A stretch of DNA of 64,000 nt from Clostridia bacterium (GTDB lineage Bacteria > Bacillota > Clostridia > Christensenellales > Borkfalkiaceae): assembly GCA_017462985.1 (NCBI GenBank), contig JAFTQB010000013.1:1-64000 (forward strand), written 5' to 3'. The translations under genes and the position numbers were made by a program. Below, piece after piece: positions 25,661 to 35,686 of this stretch; position 1 is the first letter of the stretch, and each line of letters opens with the position of its first letter. Below the pieces are notes generated by a model that saw only the letters and a list, made by a program, of their open reading frames with translations, was not told the DNA's origin and ran no database searches.

Positions 25661-28600
25661 TGATGAAAAATAGGATAAAAAACAAAATGAAAGGCGCTTT
25701 GGGCGTCGGTTTGGCTGTATGCGCGCTCGCTCTTTGTTCGTTTGGCGTTTCGCAGGCAGTTGCGGATAACGAGAGCGTAAGGCTATTACAGGAATTGAAG
25801 TCGGAATACGCAAGGGGAACGAGGCTGGATTTACCCGACGCCAAGTTAGAGCTTGGAGGGAATGAATATGCCATGAGTTCTACTCTCGTATATCCCGACG
25901 GTAGAAAAACGACGTATGATGAAGTAACGCTTGATAAAGAGGGCGTGTACGATTTGACGTATTCTGTCAAGGTGGGAGAGCAGACGTATTCGGAGTCGTA
26001 TGAATTTTCCGTTGTAAATGATTTTAGAAGTATGTTTACGTACGGGGATAACGTGTATTTGAATGAGGAAACGAGCGTTCCCGAATATCTTGACAGTAGC
26101 TATCGAGGCGGAAAAGAGGGATTGAAATTTACCTTTACGGAAGCAAACGCAAGCATTACGTTTGACGGAGTGATCGATCTTGCGCAAATCGGTTACAATG
26201 CAGCCGACGGAAAAAATCCATACAATACGCAACGTTTGGTTGGCTTGCCGAAATATTTCCTTGAACTTCTCGTTACGCCCGAAGATAATACCGTGAAAGA
26301 GTTCAATGAAATCGAACTTAAACTGACGGATATTTACGACGAAAACAATTTTTTGCGCTTTGACCTTACGGCGGCGGATAAAAAGTATATTTATCCCGCG
26401 GAAACTTACGTGGGTGTAGTTCCTAACGATATGTACGATTCTATGGCGGCAACGCACGACATGCCCGGGGTATATGGTTCCGTCGGTTGCGGTTTTAACA
26501 GTTCGTTTTATGGACAAAGCGGTTCGACGATGCCGCAATCAATGAAGTTCTATTTCGATCAAGACGCGAATGAATTCCACGGTTGGCCCATTACGGAACT
26601 CAATTTTGTCCGTAACGTCATGGACCGTTTTTCCGATCCCGAGATCGTGGGCTTGAAAAACGTTTGGAACGGATTTACAACGGGCGAAGTGTATTTGACG
26701 ATCACCGTAAAAGATCTGTTGCAAAGCAGTTGTTCGTTAATGGTTTTGGGCGTTGGCGGTTATGATTTAACGGACGATTATTCGAACGGAACAAATATCA
26801 TTTCCGTTAAGACGGGTGAATTCGACGAAACCGATCTGCCTTATGCGATTGCGGGAGAAACTTCTTATTATCCCGTATTTGACGCGGTGGGGTATAATAC
26901 GGTCGGCGGTTTACAATCCGATCTGTCCGTCAAGGTTTATTACGGAGACGCTCGCGAAAACGTAGCCGTTACAAACGGGAGATTTAAAACGGAAAAAGCT
27001 GGGAAATACTATATTGTTTATACGCTGAATAATTCTTACGGGAAGACGGTGAAAGAGCTAACCGTTACGGCAAAAGAAGCGTATGAATCGGCGGATACGC
27101 CCGACTATATTATCAGTTCTTCTATTCCGCAAAACGCGGGGATAGGGGATCGCGTCCGCATATACCAAGGCAAGAGCGTTGGAGGAATCGGTGATTGGAG
27201 CGTTTCCGTAACGCTTGATTATCGGGCTGACGAAGATGGCGAATGGCAAACTCAAACGATCGACGGAACGGACATCCAATGGTTTGAGGCGCAGAATGCG
27301 GGCGTTTACCGTTTGATCTTTACAGCGACGGATATGCTCGGTACGCAGGTGATCAAAGAGAGGGAAATTTCCGTAGATTACGACGAAACCCCCAGGCTTT
27401 CCACCGTATCCGTGCCAAAGAGCGTGATCAAAGGACGTAGCGTCAGCTTTCCTCAAGCAACATCGCAATTTATCGGCGCAGACGGGGAAAAGGCAACGAT
27501 AGTCACGGTCAGCGTCAACGGAGAAGATTATACCGATCGTCCGTACGTCGCAAACGAGGCATTCGAAGTGGTTTACAGGGCTACTTTGCAAGAAGACGGA
27601 AGCTGCTTTACGGAAAAACGTTATGCGGTTTCCGTGATCGATCTGTCAGATGAGAGCACCTCGTTTTTGGAAAAATATTTCGAGATGACGGATGAGGATA
27701 TTGACGGCAATAAAGATTTTTCCGTGTCGTATGATAAAAAATATATGGAATTTACCACGGCGGTAGACGGCGCGGGATTTGATTTTGTCAACGCATTGCC
27801 TATCGACGTATTCGAAACGGCGTTCTATGCGGTGAAAGGGTATGCATATTACGAAAAGATCCACGTCTGGCTTGCCGATAGCGTAAATGCTTCGAAAACT
27901 TTGAAATTTACTGTGAGCAAGGTAGAAAACAACGGGCATTTATATCCTATGTTTTATCTCAACGACGTATTGATCGATTCGATCGCAGGCTCGTTTGACG
28001 GCGGTTCAAGTTCTCCTTTCAAGTTGACTTATAACCGTTCCGATTGGACAATTCGCGACGCGACCAACGCTGTTTTAACGCAAATCAAGACGTATACGAA
28101 CGGGGAAGCTTTCGACGGCTTTGCGAGCGGTTACGTATATATGAGTTTGGAAATAGAGGGCGTTACGGGCGAATCGAAGCTCCGTTTGGAATCGATTTGC
28201 GGCCAAACGTTCAACTTGACGATGACGGAGGATAATAAGGATAGCGGCAGACCGGGAATTTTCCTTAGCGAGAGTCTTTCTTCGCAGGTATTTTGTGCTG
28301 TCGGCGAAAGCTATACGGCTTATGCGGCGACTGCGTACGACGTATTGAGCGAGATCAAATCGCTTAATTTAAAAATTTACGATCCTACGGGAGATCTGAT
28401 GTATAACGGTACGCCGACGGAAGACTATACCTTTTTGCCCGACCTCGTAGGTACTTACGAAATCGTATATTCCACGGTGGATACGGCAGGGAATAAAACT
28501 CCTGCGTCTCTATATACTTATTGGCTCGTTGTGCAAGAACGCGTTGCTCCTACGGTAAACGTCAACGGTTCGTACGATTCTTTGTATAACGTGGGGGATA

Positions 28601-28812
28601 GGGTAAAGATCGTCGGTGCGAACGTAACGGACGATAGCGATACCGCTCCCGTATTGTTTATCTTTTTGGAAACGCCTACGCTCAAACAGGTAGTGCTTTC
28701 CGAAGGACAGTCGTACGAATTTAAAGAAAAAGGGCATTATACGATCAAATATTATGCGCGGGATAAATTTTATAACCGTACGGTCGTAAGCTTTGAGATC
28801 ATTGTGCAATGA
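25660..28812 (+). CDS. giant secreted protein with Ig-like repeats
   Basis: A 1050-residue protein with a Sec signal peptide (cleavage near SQAVADN, about residue 36). Several beta-sandwich repeats can be seen: residues 40-120 (GVYDLTYSVKVGEQTYSESY), about 400-475 (AGKYYIVYTLNNSYGKTV), about 485-575 (GVYRLIFTATDMLGTQV) and two at the C-terminus (GTYEIVYSTVDTAGNKT, GHYTIKYYARDKFYNRT). The region at 120-380 and that at 690-880 lack obvious repeats and may be carbohydrate-binding or lectin-like domains. No sortase, SLH or TM anchor was found. Probably a surface or secreted glycan-binding scaffold; function inferred only. Confidence 0.7.
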   Translation: MMKNRIKNKMKGALGVGLAVCALALCSFGVSQAVADNESVRLLQELKSEYARGTRLDLPDAKLELGGNEYAMSSTLVYPDGRKTTYDEVTLDKEGVYDLTYSVKVGEQTYSESYEFSVVNDFRSMFTYGDNVYLNEETSVPEYLDSSYRGGKEGLKFTFTEANASITFDGVIDLAQIGYNAADGKNPYNTQRLVGLPKYFLELLVTPEDNTVKEFNEIELKLTDIYDENNFLRFDLTAADKKYIYPAETYVGVVPNDMYDSMAATHDMPGVYGSVGCGFNSSFYGQSGSTMPQSMKFYFDQDANEFHGWPITELNFVRNVMDRFSDPEIVGLKNVWNGFTTGEVYLTITVKDLLQSSCSLMVLGVGGYDLTDDYSNGTNIISVKTGEFDETDLPYAIAGETSYYPVFDAVGYNTVGGLQSDLSVKVYYGDARENVAVTNGRFKTEKAGKYYIVYTLNNSYGKTVKELTVTAKEAYESADTPDYIISSSIPQNAGIGDRVRIYQGKSVGGIGDWSVSVTLDYRADEDGEWQTQTIDGTDIQWFEAQNAGVYRLIFTATDMLGTQVIKEREISVDYDETPRLSTVSVPKSVIKGRSVSFPQATSQFIGADGEKATIVTVSVNGEDYTDRPYVANEAFEVVYRATLQEDGSCFTEKRYAVSVIDLSDESTSFLEKYFEMTDEDIDGNKDFSVSYDKKYMEFTTAVDGAGFDFVNALPIDVFETAFYAVKGYAYYEKIHVWLADSVNASKTLKFTVSKVENNGHLYPMFYLNDVLIDSIAGSFDGGSSSPFKLTYNRSDWTIRDATNAVLTQIKTYTNGEAFDGFASGYVYMSLEIEGVTGESKLRLESICGQTFNLTMTEDNKDSGRPGIFLSESLSSQVFCAVGESYTAYAATAYDVLSEIKSLNLKIYDPTGDLMYNGTPTEDYTFLPDLVGTYEIVYSTVDTAGNKTPASLYTYWLVVQERVAPTVNVNGSYDSLYNVGDRVKIVGANVTDDSDTAPVLFIFLETPTLKQVVLSEGQSYEFKEKGHYTIKYYARDKFYNRTVVSFEIIVQ

Positions 28813-28823
28813 GAGGTGAAAAG

Positions 28824-30710
28824 ATGAAAAAGAAAATATATTCGATTCTTTTATATTTAATGGTGTTCATACTTTCGTTTACCTTTATTGCTTGCGCAGA
28901 AGAAAAAACCGATAATTCCAAGGTTACGTTAAAGACGGAGGAATATGCGATTGACGTTTCGACGGGGAAGTCCTTGATGCTTGTAGAAGCGCACGAATCG
29001 TCTTACGATATCGTTATTTCTAAGGACGCGGACGTGATCGAAACGGACGCTGCCAACGAATTGCAATCGTTCCTTTATCAATCGACGGGTTGCAGATTGG
29101 ACGTGATCAGCGACGGGAACGTGACGGCGAATGAAACTGCGAAGTATATTTCCGTGGGCAATACGAAATTATCAGAAGCGGTTGAAGCGGATTATTCCGT
29201 GCTCGGAGATAGCGGATTTTTGATCGATTTGCAAGGGAATACGGTGGTTTTAAAAGGCGCTACAAGCGAGGGAACGCTGTACGCGGTATACGAATTTTTA
29301 TCCAAAGAAATCGGCTTTGAAGCGTATGCGATGGATGAGATTTATTTTAATAAGCTGGCGAACGTAAAAATGGTAAAGTTTGAGGATTATCAATCGGTTG
29401 CCGCTATTGATTACCGTTTGCCTACGTGGGGCGAGAACCGCGAGGTTGAGCTCGCAAAGAGAATGAGACTTATCGGGTCGCAGATGAACGGTACTTCTAT
29501 TAATGGGGCCGATTGGGGTCTGGCTTCCCATTCGGTGCGTTGGGTAATTTCCCCTACGGAGCATCCCGAATGGTATAACAACAACCATCTTTGTATGTCA
29601 AACGAGGAAGCTTTGCAAGAATTTATCAATCACCCGACGAAAGGGATCCTTACCAGGATTGCCAATACGCCGAGCGCAAGATTTTTCGAACTCGGTCATT
29701 CGGACGACTCGAACTTTTGCGAATGTGACGATTGCAAAATCGGGAAAGAATTGTACGGTGGGATTTCGGGTATTTATATGCGTTGGCTTAACCGTATCGG
29801 TGAAGCGGTGGAAAATTGGTTGGAGGAAACGGGTAGCGATCGAGAGGTGTGGATTATCGGCTTGATGTATCTAGGGTATCAGTATGCTCCCGTTGTAGAA
29901 AATCAAGACGGTAGTTTTTCGCTTGCGCACGAAAGCGTAAAAGCAAGAAGTAACGTTGCCGTGCGTTATGCGCCTATCGGCGCTTGCTATGCGCATGCGA
30001 TCAACGATCCCGAATGTAGCGTAAATGCAAAGGGAAAATTCGATAAAGAGCTTCAAAAATGGAAATTTGTTGCCGATAAAGTGTTCTTGTGGCTTTACAG
30101 CGCGGAATATTACGATTATATGTTCTTCTTTAACGATATGGCGCAACTCAATGAAAGTTATGCGTTCTACGAGGAAGTAGGAGTATATGGGGTTAAGGAC
30201 GAAGGGCTTATTTATAACGCCAATTCGCCGTTCGGGGGCTTGAAAGTGTATTTGCGTTCGAAGCTGATGTGGGATCCCGATTTGGATATTTCCGTATTGA
30301 TCGACGATTTTTATAAGCATTATTTCCGTGAAGCCGCCCCGTATATGAAAGAAATGTACGAAGGGATCAGAAATCATTTCGTGGAAATTTCCGTCAACGA
30401 AAATTCGGGCGGTTGCTATGGCTTTAATAAGATCGGTGCATATTATATGGATCCTTCGCATTGGGTGATCGAGCTATTGTTTCAATTCCAAGAAAACGTA
30501 GACGCTGCGTACGAAGCCATCGAAAAAGCGGGGTATGACGAAGCGACGGCAGAGAAGCTGTATTGGCGTATTCGCATTGACGAATTGTTTATTACCCATT
30601 GGTACGTATCCACCTATAAGAGTTATTTCAGTTCGGAAGAATACGAAGCGATCAGCACGAAATTCGAAGAAGATTGTGCGTATTTGGGGATCGTCTCCCT
30701 GTCGCATTGA
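28824..30710 (+). CDS. DUF4838 lipoprotein, glycoside hydrolase-like
   Basis: A 628-residue lipoprotein (lipobox around TFIACAE). The N-terminal part (about 50-180) resembles the GH67/GH20-type accessory domain (DAANELQSFLYQSTGCRLDVI, ATSEGTLYAVYEFLSKEIG). The rest is the DUF4838 domain, with the signature FELGHSDDSNFCECDDC near residue 288 and a barrel-like core (WIIGLMYLGYQYAP, FLWLYSAEYYDYM). DUF4838 proteins occur in polysaccharide loci and are suspected glycosidases. Extracellular action before import is likely. ATG 28824 has GAGAGGTG upstream. Confidence 0.8.
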   Translation: MKKKIYSILLYLMVFILSFTFIACAEEKTDNSKVTLKTEEYAIDVSTGKSLMLVEAHESSYDIVISKDADVIETDAANELQSFLYQSTGCRLDVISDGNVTANETAKYISVGNTKLSEAVEADYSVLGDSGFLIDLQGNTVVLKGATSEGTLYAVYEFLSKEIGFEAYAMDEIYFNKLANVKMVKFEDYQSVAAIDYRLPTWGENREVELAKRMRLIGSQMNGTSINGADWGLASHSVRWVISPTEHPEWYNNNHLCMSNEEALQEFINHPTKGILTRIANTPSARFFELGHSDDSNFCECDDCKIGKELYGGISGIYMRWLNRIGEAVENWLEETGSDREVWIIGLMYLGYQYAPVVENQDGSFSLAHESVKARSNVAVRYAPIGACYAHAINDPECSVNAKGKFDKELQKWKFVADKVFLWLYSAEYYDYMFFFNDMAQLNESYAFYEEVGVYGVKDEGLIYNANSPFGGLKVYLRSKLMWDPDLDISVLIDDFYKHYFREAAPYMKEMYEGIRNHFVEISVNENSGGCYGFNKIGAYYMDPSHWVIELLFQFQENVDAAYEAIEKAGYDEATAEKLYWRIRIDELFITHWYVSTYKSYFSSEEYEAISTKFEEDCAYLGIVSLSH

Positions 30711-30724
30711 TACGGAGGTGAAAG

Positions 30725-32998
30725 ATGAAAAAGAGATTGATAATTAGTATGATCTTGGCGCTTTTTACCGTTTTAACCGCGGCGTTTGTTGCATGCGGCC
30801 AAGAACCTGAGCCGATTCCGTCGGAAGCATTGACGCTTTCGGTGGGGGAAGAATATCGTATAGATATTGACGATACCGTTTATTCGGATTATACTTACGA
30901 AACTTCAGATGAAAAGATCGCTTTGGTATCGTCCGCAGGCGTGATCAATGCGCTACAAGAGGGATCGGTTACAATTTTTATAAAAATCAACGGCAACGTA
31001 AAATTTGAATATAAAATCAATATTCAACCCGACGATTACGTTCCGCCTGTCGTGGAAGATCAGCAAGAAGGCGCTTATCGCATTGCGTTGGATTCGTATG
31101 CGTGTACGCTGTTTGTAGGCGGTACGCAAAATATCGGCGTATCCGTTTACGAGAACGGGTTTCTTTGCGAAAAGGAAATTGAATGCCAAATAGAAAACGA
31201 AGAAATCGTTGATTATTCCTATGAAAACGGCATCGTTACGCTTACGGCGCTTTCAAGCGGAAAAACAAAATTAATCGTTAAAAAGGGGAGTTTTGAGGCT
31301 TCTTGCGCCATTACGGTGCATACCGTAGACGTTTATCCTTTGGAAACGCCTGAAATATTAAGTATCACCGAAGATGCGATAGAATGGACGGCTGTGGAAA
31401 ATGCCAACGGTTATCAAGTGAGCTTGGACGGAGGAAGAAGTTGGAAAAATACGGATACCAACGCTTACGAGCTTGCGGCGAGCGTCAATCCTCTAAAAAT
31501 CAAAGTGGTGGCGTTGGCGAATTCGTTAAACGACGCAGATAGCGAAGCGGGGGTGATTTCGCTCGATCAATTATTGATTTTTGAAGGAAAGGGAGTAAAG
31601 CTTGCAACGGATACCACTGTTTCGGGGCAACAAAACGAATTATACCGTCAAGCGGAGCTTTCGCTTGCGGTGAAAACGAAAGAGGGGCTGTTCCCTGTAG
31701 ACGAATCGTTCCTTTCGTGGTCGGTGGAAAACGAAGCGGTGGCGATCGTTTCGGGTAAGATTGTGAGCGCGGTTACTGAGGGAAAAACGCAAGTAACGGC
31801 AACTCTTTCGGGCGGCGGTAGCGTGAAATCGGAATTGCTCGTGGGTACGCCGATCGCAACGAAAGCGGATATGGACGCGCTCGGATTTGCGTCTAAATCG
31901 GAAAACGTCGGGCTTTGGTCGTACGGAAAGGCGTACGTATTGACGGGAGATATCGATTATGCGACGGACGTAACGGCGGAAAACGCATCGGCGTACCGTA
32001 TGACGGATACGAATACCGACGCTGATCTTTGGGATAGATACTTGATTCCGATCGCAGCGTATACGGGCGGTGGCTCACCAAGAGCGTTATCGCTTGGAAA
32101 CGGGAAATTGCAATGGGGGATTTTTGGGGAGATCAACCAAGAGGGAAAATTCTTTGAGGCGATTTTAGACGGCAACGGTTACGAAATCAAAAACGCCGTG
32201 ATTCCTTACGGTACGTTGTTCTCTTACGAGGGCGGCACAAACAGTTCGTTAAATGCGGTCGTTAATAATAATTTTATCGGCGCGCTCGTTTATGGTGCCG
32301 TTTTACGGAATATTGCGTTTACGGGTTTGGAATTTGAAGACCCCATACAAATTGCTACGGCGGGAGCGAATAATCCTTATTATACCGACGCCAATCCCAA
32401 TAATGCGGGTAAGAACTTACAAGCGAACGGTTATATCACCGGTTCAAGTATGTTTAATACAACGTACGGGTCTTACGAGGCAAATAATACATCCAGTCAA
32501 TGCGGTTTGATCGGAGCGCTGCAGAACGCAACTGTGGAAAACGTTTACGTAGACGCTATTTTGAAAAACGGAACATACGGAACTTCGTGTGTGAACGGGC
32601 TGATCGTAGCGCAAATCGACGTGGATTATTATGCGAATGGAAAGATTTATCGCGATACCGTGGCGGAAGTGAAAAACTGCATAAGCAGAACGGCGTATTG
32701 GACTTCTTCGAACGTTGACTATTTCAGCGAAACGAATAATTACAATTCGGGAATGGGTACGATTGTCGGCGGAAGCAAAACGGGTCTGGATAGCACGGTG
32801 AAAAATTGTTTTACGATCACTTATACGGCTACCGGCGTCAAGGCGATTGATTTGGCGGCGGGAGTGTTTTCCAAAAAAGCAAATACGATTTATGCGCAAA
32901 AAAATAAAAATTGCGCCATATATGAAAGCGAAGAAGATTTGAAGGCGGCGCAAGCGGAAGTTTTAGATCAGATTTGGATATTGAATTGCTTGGGATAG
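30725..32998 (+). CDS. surface lipoprotein: Ig-like (BIG_2) domains plus duplicated C-terminal module
   Basis: A 757-residue lipoprotein (lipobox around AAFVACGQ). Residues 35-110 and 115-200 are BIG_2-like Ig domains (SDEKIALVSSAGVINALQEG, SSGKTKLIVKKGSF). Residues 205-280 look like a fibronectin III-type unit (EWTAVENANGYQVSLDGGRS). A further Ig-like unit spans 290-375. The last ~380 residues repeat the module of the operon's first large protein. RBS GGAGGTG is ideal. As a lipid-anchored protein it could present the module at the cell surface while the first protein is released. Confidence 0.75.
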   Translation: MKKRLIISMILALFTVLTAAFVACGQEPEPIPSEALTLSVGEEYRIDIDDTVYSDYTYETSDEKIALVSSAGVINALQEGSVTIFIKINGNVKFEYKINIQPDDYVPPVVEDQQEGAYRIALDSYACTLFVGGTQNIGVSVYENGFLCEKEIECQIENEEIVDYSYENGIVTLTALSSGKTKLIVKKGSFEASCAITVHTVDVYPLETPEILSITEDAIEWTAVENANGYQVSLDGGRSWKNTDTNAYELAASVNPLKIKVVALANSLNDADSEAGVISLDQLLIFEGKGVKLATDTTVSGQQNELYRQAELSLAVKTKEGLFPVDESFLSWSVENEAVAIVSGKIVSAVTEGKTQVTATLSGGGSVKSELLVGTPIATKADMDALGFASKSENVGLWSYGKAYVLTGDIDYATDVTAENASAYRMTDTNTDADLWDRYLIPIAAYTGGGSPRALSLGNGKLQWGIFGEINQEGKFFEAILDGNGYEIKNAVIPYGTLFSYEGGTNSSLNAVVNNNFIGALVYGAVLRNIAFTGLEFEDPIQIATAGANNPYYTDANPNNAGKNLQANGYITGSSMFNTTYGSYEANNTSSQCGLIGALQNATVENVYVDAILKNGTYGTSCVNGLIVAQIDVDYYANGKIYRDTVAEVKNCISRTAYWTSSNVDYFSETNNYNSGMGTIVGGSKTGLDSTVKNCFTITYTATGVKAIDLAAGVFSKKANTIYAQKNKNCAIYESEEDLKAAQAEVLDQIWILNCLG
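31848..32995 (+). repeat. copy 2 of the duplicated ~380-residue protein module
   Basis: Starts at PIATKADMDALGFA and ends at the protein C-terminus. It matches copy 1 (14973-16118) over its whole length, with small indels near the Gly/Tyr-rich loops. Synonymous differences between long identical blocks suggest duplication followed by purifying selection or gene conversion. Confidence 0.85.
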
Positions 32999-33004
32999 GT
33001 GTAA

Positions 33005-35137
33005 ATGATGAAAACGGTTTGGGCGAAAAACCTTTTAAAAGAATATAATGCGCGGCTCGCGTTTCAACTCAAATGCGAGCGCGCGGATCGCTTGGAAGTG
33101 ATCGCGCTTGATTTTTATCAAGTATTTGTAAACGGCGAATTTTTGGGTTTTGGTCCTGCCAAGACCGCTTACGGATATGCGCGAAAGGATGTTTACGATC
33201 TTTCCGCATACGAAAATTTTGTGATCACGGTAGAGGTGCTCTGTCATAATATTCCATCTTATTCGTTTGCTTCGGGAAAGCCGCTGTTTGGAGCGGAACT
33301 TTATAAAGGAAGCGCCGTTGTGGCGGATACCGATAATTTTCAGGCGTTTGCCGTAACGGACTATCTTCGAAAGGTGCAAAAATATTCTTTCCAACGGGGG
33401 TTTAGCGAAAATTACGAGATGCAAGCGGATAGAAGTGCTTTTTATCTTGGGGAAAGCGTTTTTCCTCGCATAGACGTTGTATCCGTAGAGCCACCCGTTA
33501 TCTTGGACCGCGGCGTGCCGTATCCTTTTTATCGGCGTACAGACGGCGAAAAAGTGGAAGCGGGTTCTTTCACGGTGGATCCAAATGCAGAACATTGGTA
33601 CGAATCGTGGCAAATGGAAAACAATCCGAAGCTGAACGCTTGTTTTGAACGGGAAGAGATAGCTGAATTTGTCAGCGATACCGTGAGCGAGTTTGTTTTT
33701 AAAAAGGACGGGATCGAAGCGCAAACGCTTGCCGAAAAGCAATTTCAAACATACGATTTCAGGCGCATCGTCGTAGGATTTTTTGCGTTGGAATTGGAAG
33801 TTCTGCAAGATTGCGAGCTGTATTTGGAATGGGCGGAAATTGCACGGTTAAAAGAGGGTGTGCTTGCGATCGATTTTTGGCGGAATGATTGTTGCGATAT
33901 CATTAAATACAAGTTGAAAAAAGGAAAGTACAGCTTGCTGTCTTTCGAACCGTACTGTTTGAAAGTAGCTCGGCTCATATGTATGACGGGGCAAGTGCGT
34001 ATAGACGATTTTTATATCAAATCGTTTGAAAACACGAATCTTGAAAGGGTTGCGTTTGAGTGCGAAAACGAAAATCTTGAGAAAATCGTGCGGTCAAGCG
34101 TGAATACTTTGGCGCATAACGCCGTGGATATTTATACCGATTGTCCGGGAAGGGAACGCGCGGGGTGGCTTTGCGACGGATATTTTATGGGGGAAGCGGA
34201 ACAGCTGCTTTTTCAATGCAACGACGTGGAAAGAAACTTTTTGGAAAATTACGTTTTGGCAAACAACCTGCGGCAATATCCGAAAGGAATGATCCCGATG
34301 TGTTATCCCTCCAACGTTTTGAGCGGGAAATTTATCCCGAATTGGGCGCTGTGGTTTATTTTAGAGTTGAAACGCTATTATGAACGTACAGGCGATAAAC
34401 AACTGATAATGCGAGCCAAGGAAAAGGTATATGGGATCGTCGATTATTTTAAGCCTTTCGAAAACGAATACGGCCTATTGGAAAATTTGACCAGTTGGGT
34501 GTTTGTGGAATGGTCGAAGGCGAACGATTTTACGGACGGCGTGAATTTCCCTACGAATATGCTGTATTTATCGGCTCTCAAAGCCGCGAGCGAGCTGTAC
34601 GGGGACGGGGAACTGCTCCAAAAATCGAAATCGGGAGAAAACGCGATCATAGCGCTTTCGTTTAACGGTAGTTTTTTTGCGGATAACGCATTGCGGAACG
34701 AAAGCGGGGGGCTTTGCCGCACGGACAATACTTCGGAAACCTGCCAATATTACGCCCTCTTTTTTGGTCTTGCGGACGGGGAACGATTCAAGGAGTTCAG
34801 AGCTTTGATGGAAGAGAAATTCGGGCATGGTCGTGATGACGCGAAAATCTATCCTACCGTTTACAAATCTAATTGTTTTATTGGGAATTATTTGCGGCTT
34901 GCTTATCTCTTACGAGCAAAGCGTTATACGAAAGTATTGAAAGAGTGTGAAGAATATTTTTCCGAAATGGCAAAAACAACGGGTACGCTTTGGGAACACG
35001 ATGAAGAAGCGCACAGCCTCGATCACGGTTTTGCGTCCTACGCGGCGTGTTTGATTATCGAAAGTCTGCAAATGAGCAATACGTACCGCTATGATTTTAC
35101 GGTACGGAAAAAAGGAGAAAGAGAATGTACTTATTAA
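33005..35137 (+). CDS. GH78-like alpha-L-rhamnosidase
   Basis: A 710-residue cytoplasmic protein. An N-terminal beta-sandwich (about 1-130, FYQVFVNGEFLGFGPA) is typical of GH78 accessory domains. The catalytic (alpha/alpha)6 barrel starts near 350, with TDCPGRERAGWLCDGYFMG, matching the GH78 pattern with acidic catalytic residues. The C-terminal GTLWEHDEEAHSLDHGFAS is also GH78-like. It would release terminal L-rhamnose or a related sugar from imported oligosaccharide. No signal peptide. It overlaps the next gene by 13 bases. Specificity is not provable from sequence alone. Confidence 0.75.
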   Translation: MMKTVWAKNLLKEYNARLAFQLKCERADRLEVIALDFYQVFVNGEFLGFGPAKTAYGYARKDVYDLSAYENFVITVEVLCHNIPSYSFASGKPLFGAELYKGSAVVADTDNFQAFAVTDYLRKVQKYSFQRGFSENYEMQADRSAFYLGESVFPRIDVVSVEPPVILDRGVPYPFYRRTDGEKVEAGSFTVDPNAEHWYESWQMENNPKLNACFEREEIAEFVSDTVSEFVFKKDGIEAQTLAEKQFQTYDFRRIVVGFFALELEVLQDCELYLEWAEIARLKEGVLAIDFWRNDCCDIIKYKLKKGKYSLLSFEPYCLKVARLICMTGQVRIDDFYIKSFENTNLERVAFECENENLEKIVRSSVNTLAHNAVDIYTDCPGRERAGWLCDGYFMGEAEQLLFQCNDVERNFLENYVLANNLRQYPKGMIPMCYPSNVLSGKFIPNWALWFILELKRYYERTGDKQLIMRAKEKVYGIVDYFKPFENEYGLLENLTSWVFVEWSKANDFTDGVNFPTNMLYLSALKAASELYGDGELLQKSKSGENAIIALSFNGSFFADNALRNESGGLCRTDNTSETCQYYALFFGLADGERFKEFRALMEEKFGHGRDDAKIYPTVYKSNCFIGNYLRLAYLLRAKRYTKVLKECEEYFSEMAKTTGTLWEHDEEAHSLDHGFASYAACLIIESLQMSNTYRYDFTVRKKGERECTY

Positions 35138-35667
35138 AAAATAACCGCACGGGAGAAGAAGCGGTATATAAAACGGAGCTTGAAATCAGCGAAAAGAACG
35201 GAATACTGAATTTTCGTTTTATTGCGGAAAATTCACAGTATTACTGTCCCGAAAAGGGATATAACGGTATTCATGCGCGAGGAGACGCTTGCGAAATTTT
35301 GATCGGGTCCGATCCCGAACGTAAGGTGTATTACGAGATCGAGATCAGCCCGAAAAACGAGGTGTTACTTGCGAAAATGGAATATTGCGGTATTACCGAA
35401 GCGGGCAAGGCGAGATTGAATATCGGATTTGTAAAAGACTGCTTTTTGCAAAGCAAAGTCGAGTTGACGGAAACCGGCTATATTGTCGAGGTTAGCTTTA
35501 ACAAAAAAGATATCCTGACGGGCGACGGGGAAGTTTATTTTAACGCGTACCGATTGGAAACGGACGGAGGCACGATGGAAAAGCATTTGTTTGCGTTGAA
35601 TCCCACGCTTTGCAATCGCTTCCATACTCCGTCGTGCTACTTGTATTTAAAAGATTATTTAAAATAA
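35125..35667 (+). CDS. CBM9/DOMON-like carbohydrate-binding protein, intracellular
   Basis: A 180-residue single beta-sandwich protein. The pattern LNFRFIAENSQYYCP, HARGDACEILIGSDPERKVYYEIEISP, GYIVEVSFNKKDI, YFNAYRLETDG and the closing NRFHTPSCYLYLKDY match free-standing CBM9-like domains. There is no signal peptide, so it is probably cytoplasmic. It overlaps the rhamnosidase gene by 13 bases, which implies coupled translation and perhaps partnership with that enzyme. Binding is inferred. Confidence 0.65.
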   Translation: MYLLKNNRTGEEAVYKTELEISEKNGILNFRFIAENSQYYCPEKGYNGIHARGDACEILIGSDPERKVYYEIEISPKNEVLLAKMEYCGITEAGKARLNIGFVKDCFLQSKVELTETGYIVEVSFNKKDILTGDGEVYFNAYRLETDGGTMEKHLFALNPTLCNRFHTPSCYLYLKDYLK

Positions 35668-35686
35668 TTCAGCGGAGGAAAGAATT

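Noticed and set aside
25660..28812. Sortase-anchored adhesin
   Set aside because: No LPxTG-like motif, TM segment or basic tail at the C-terminus.
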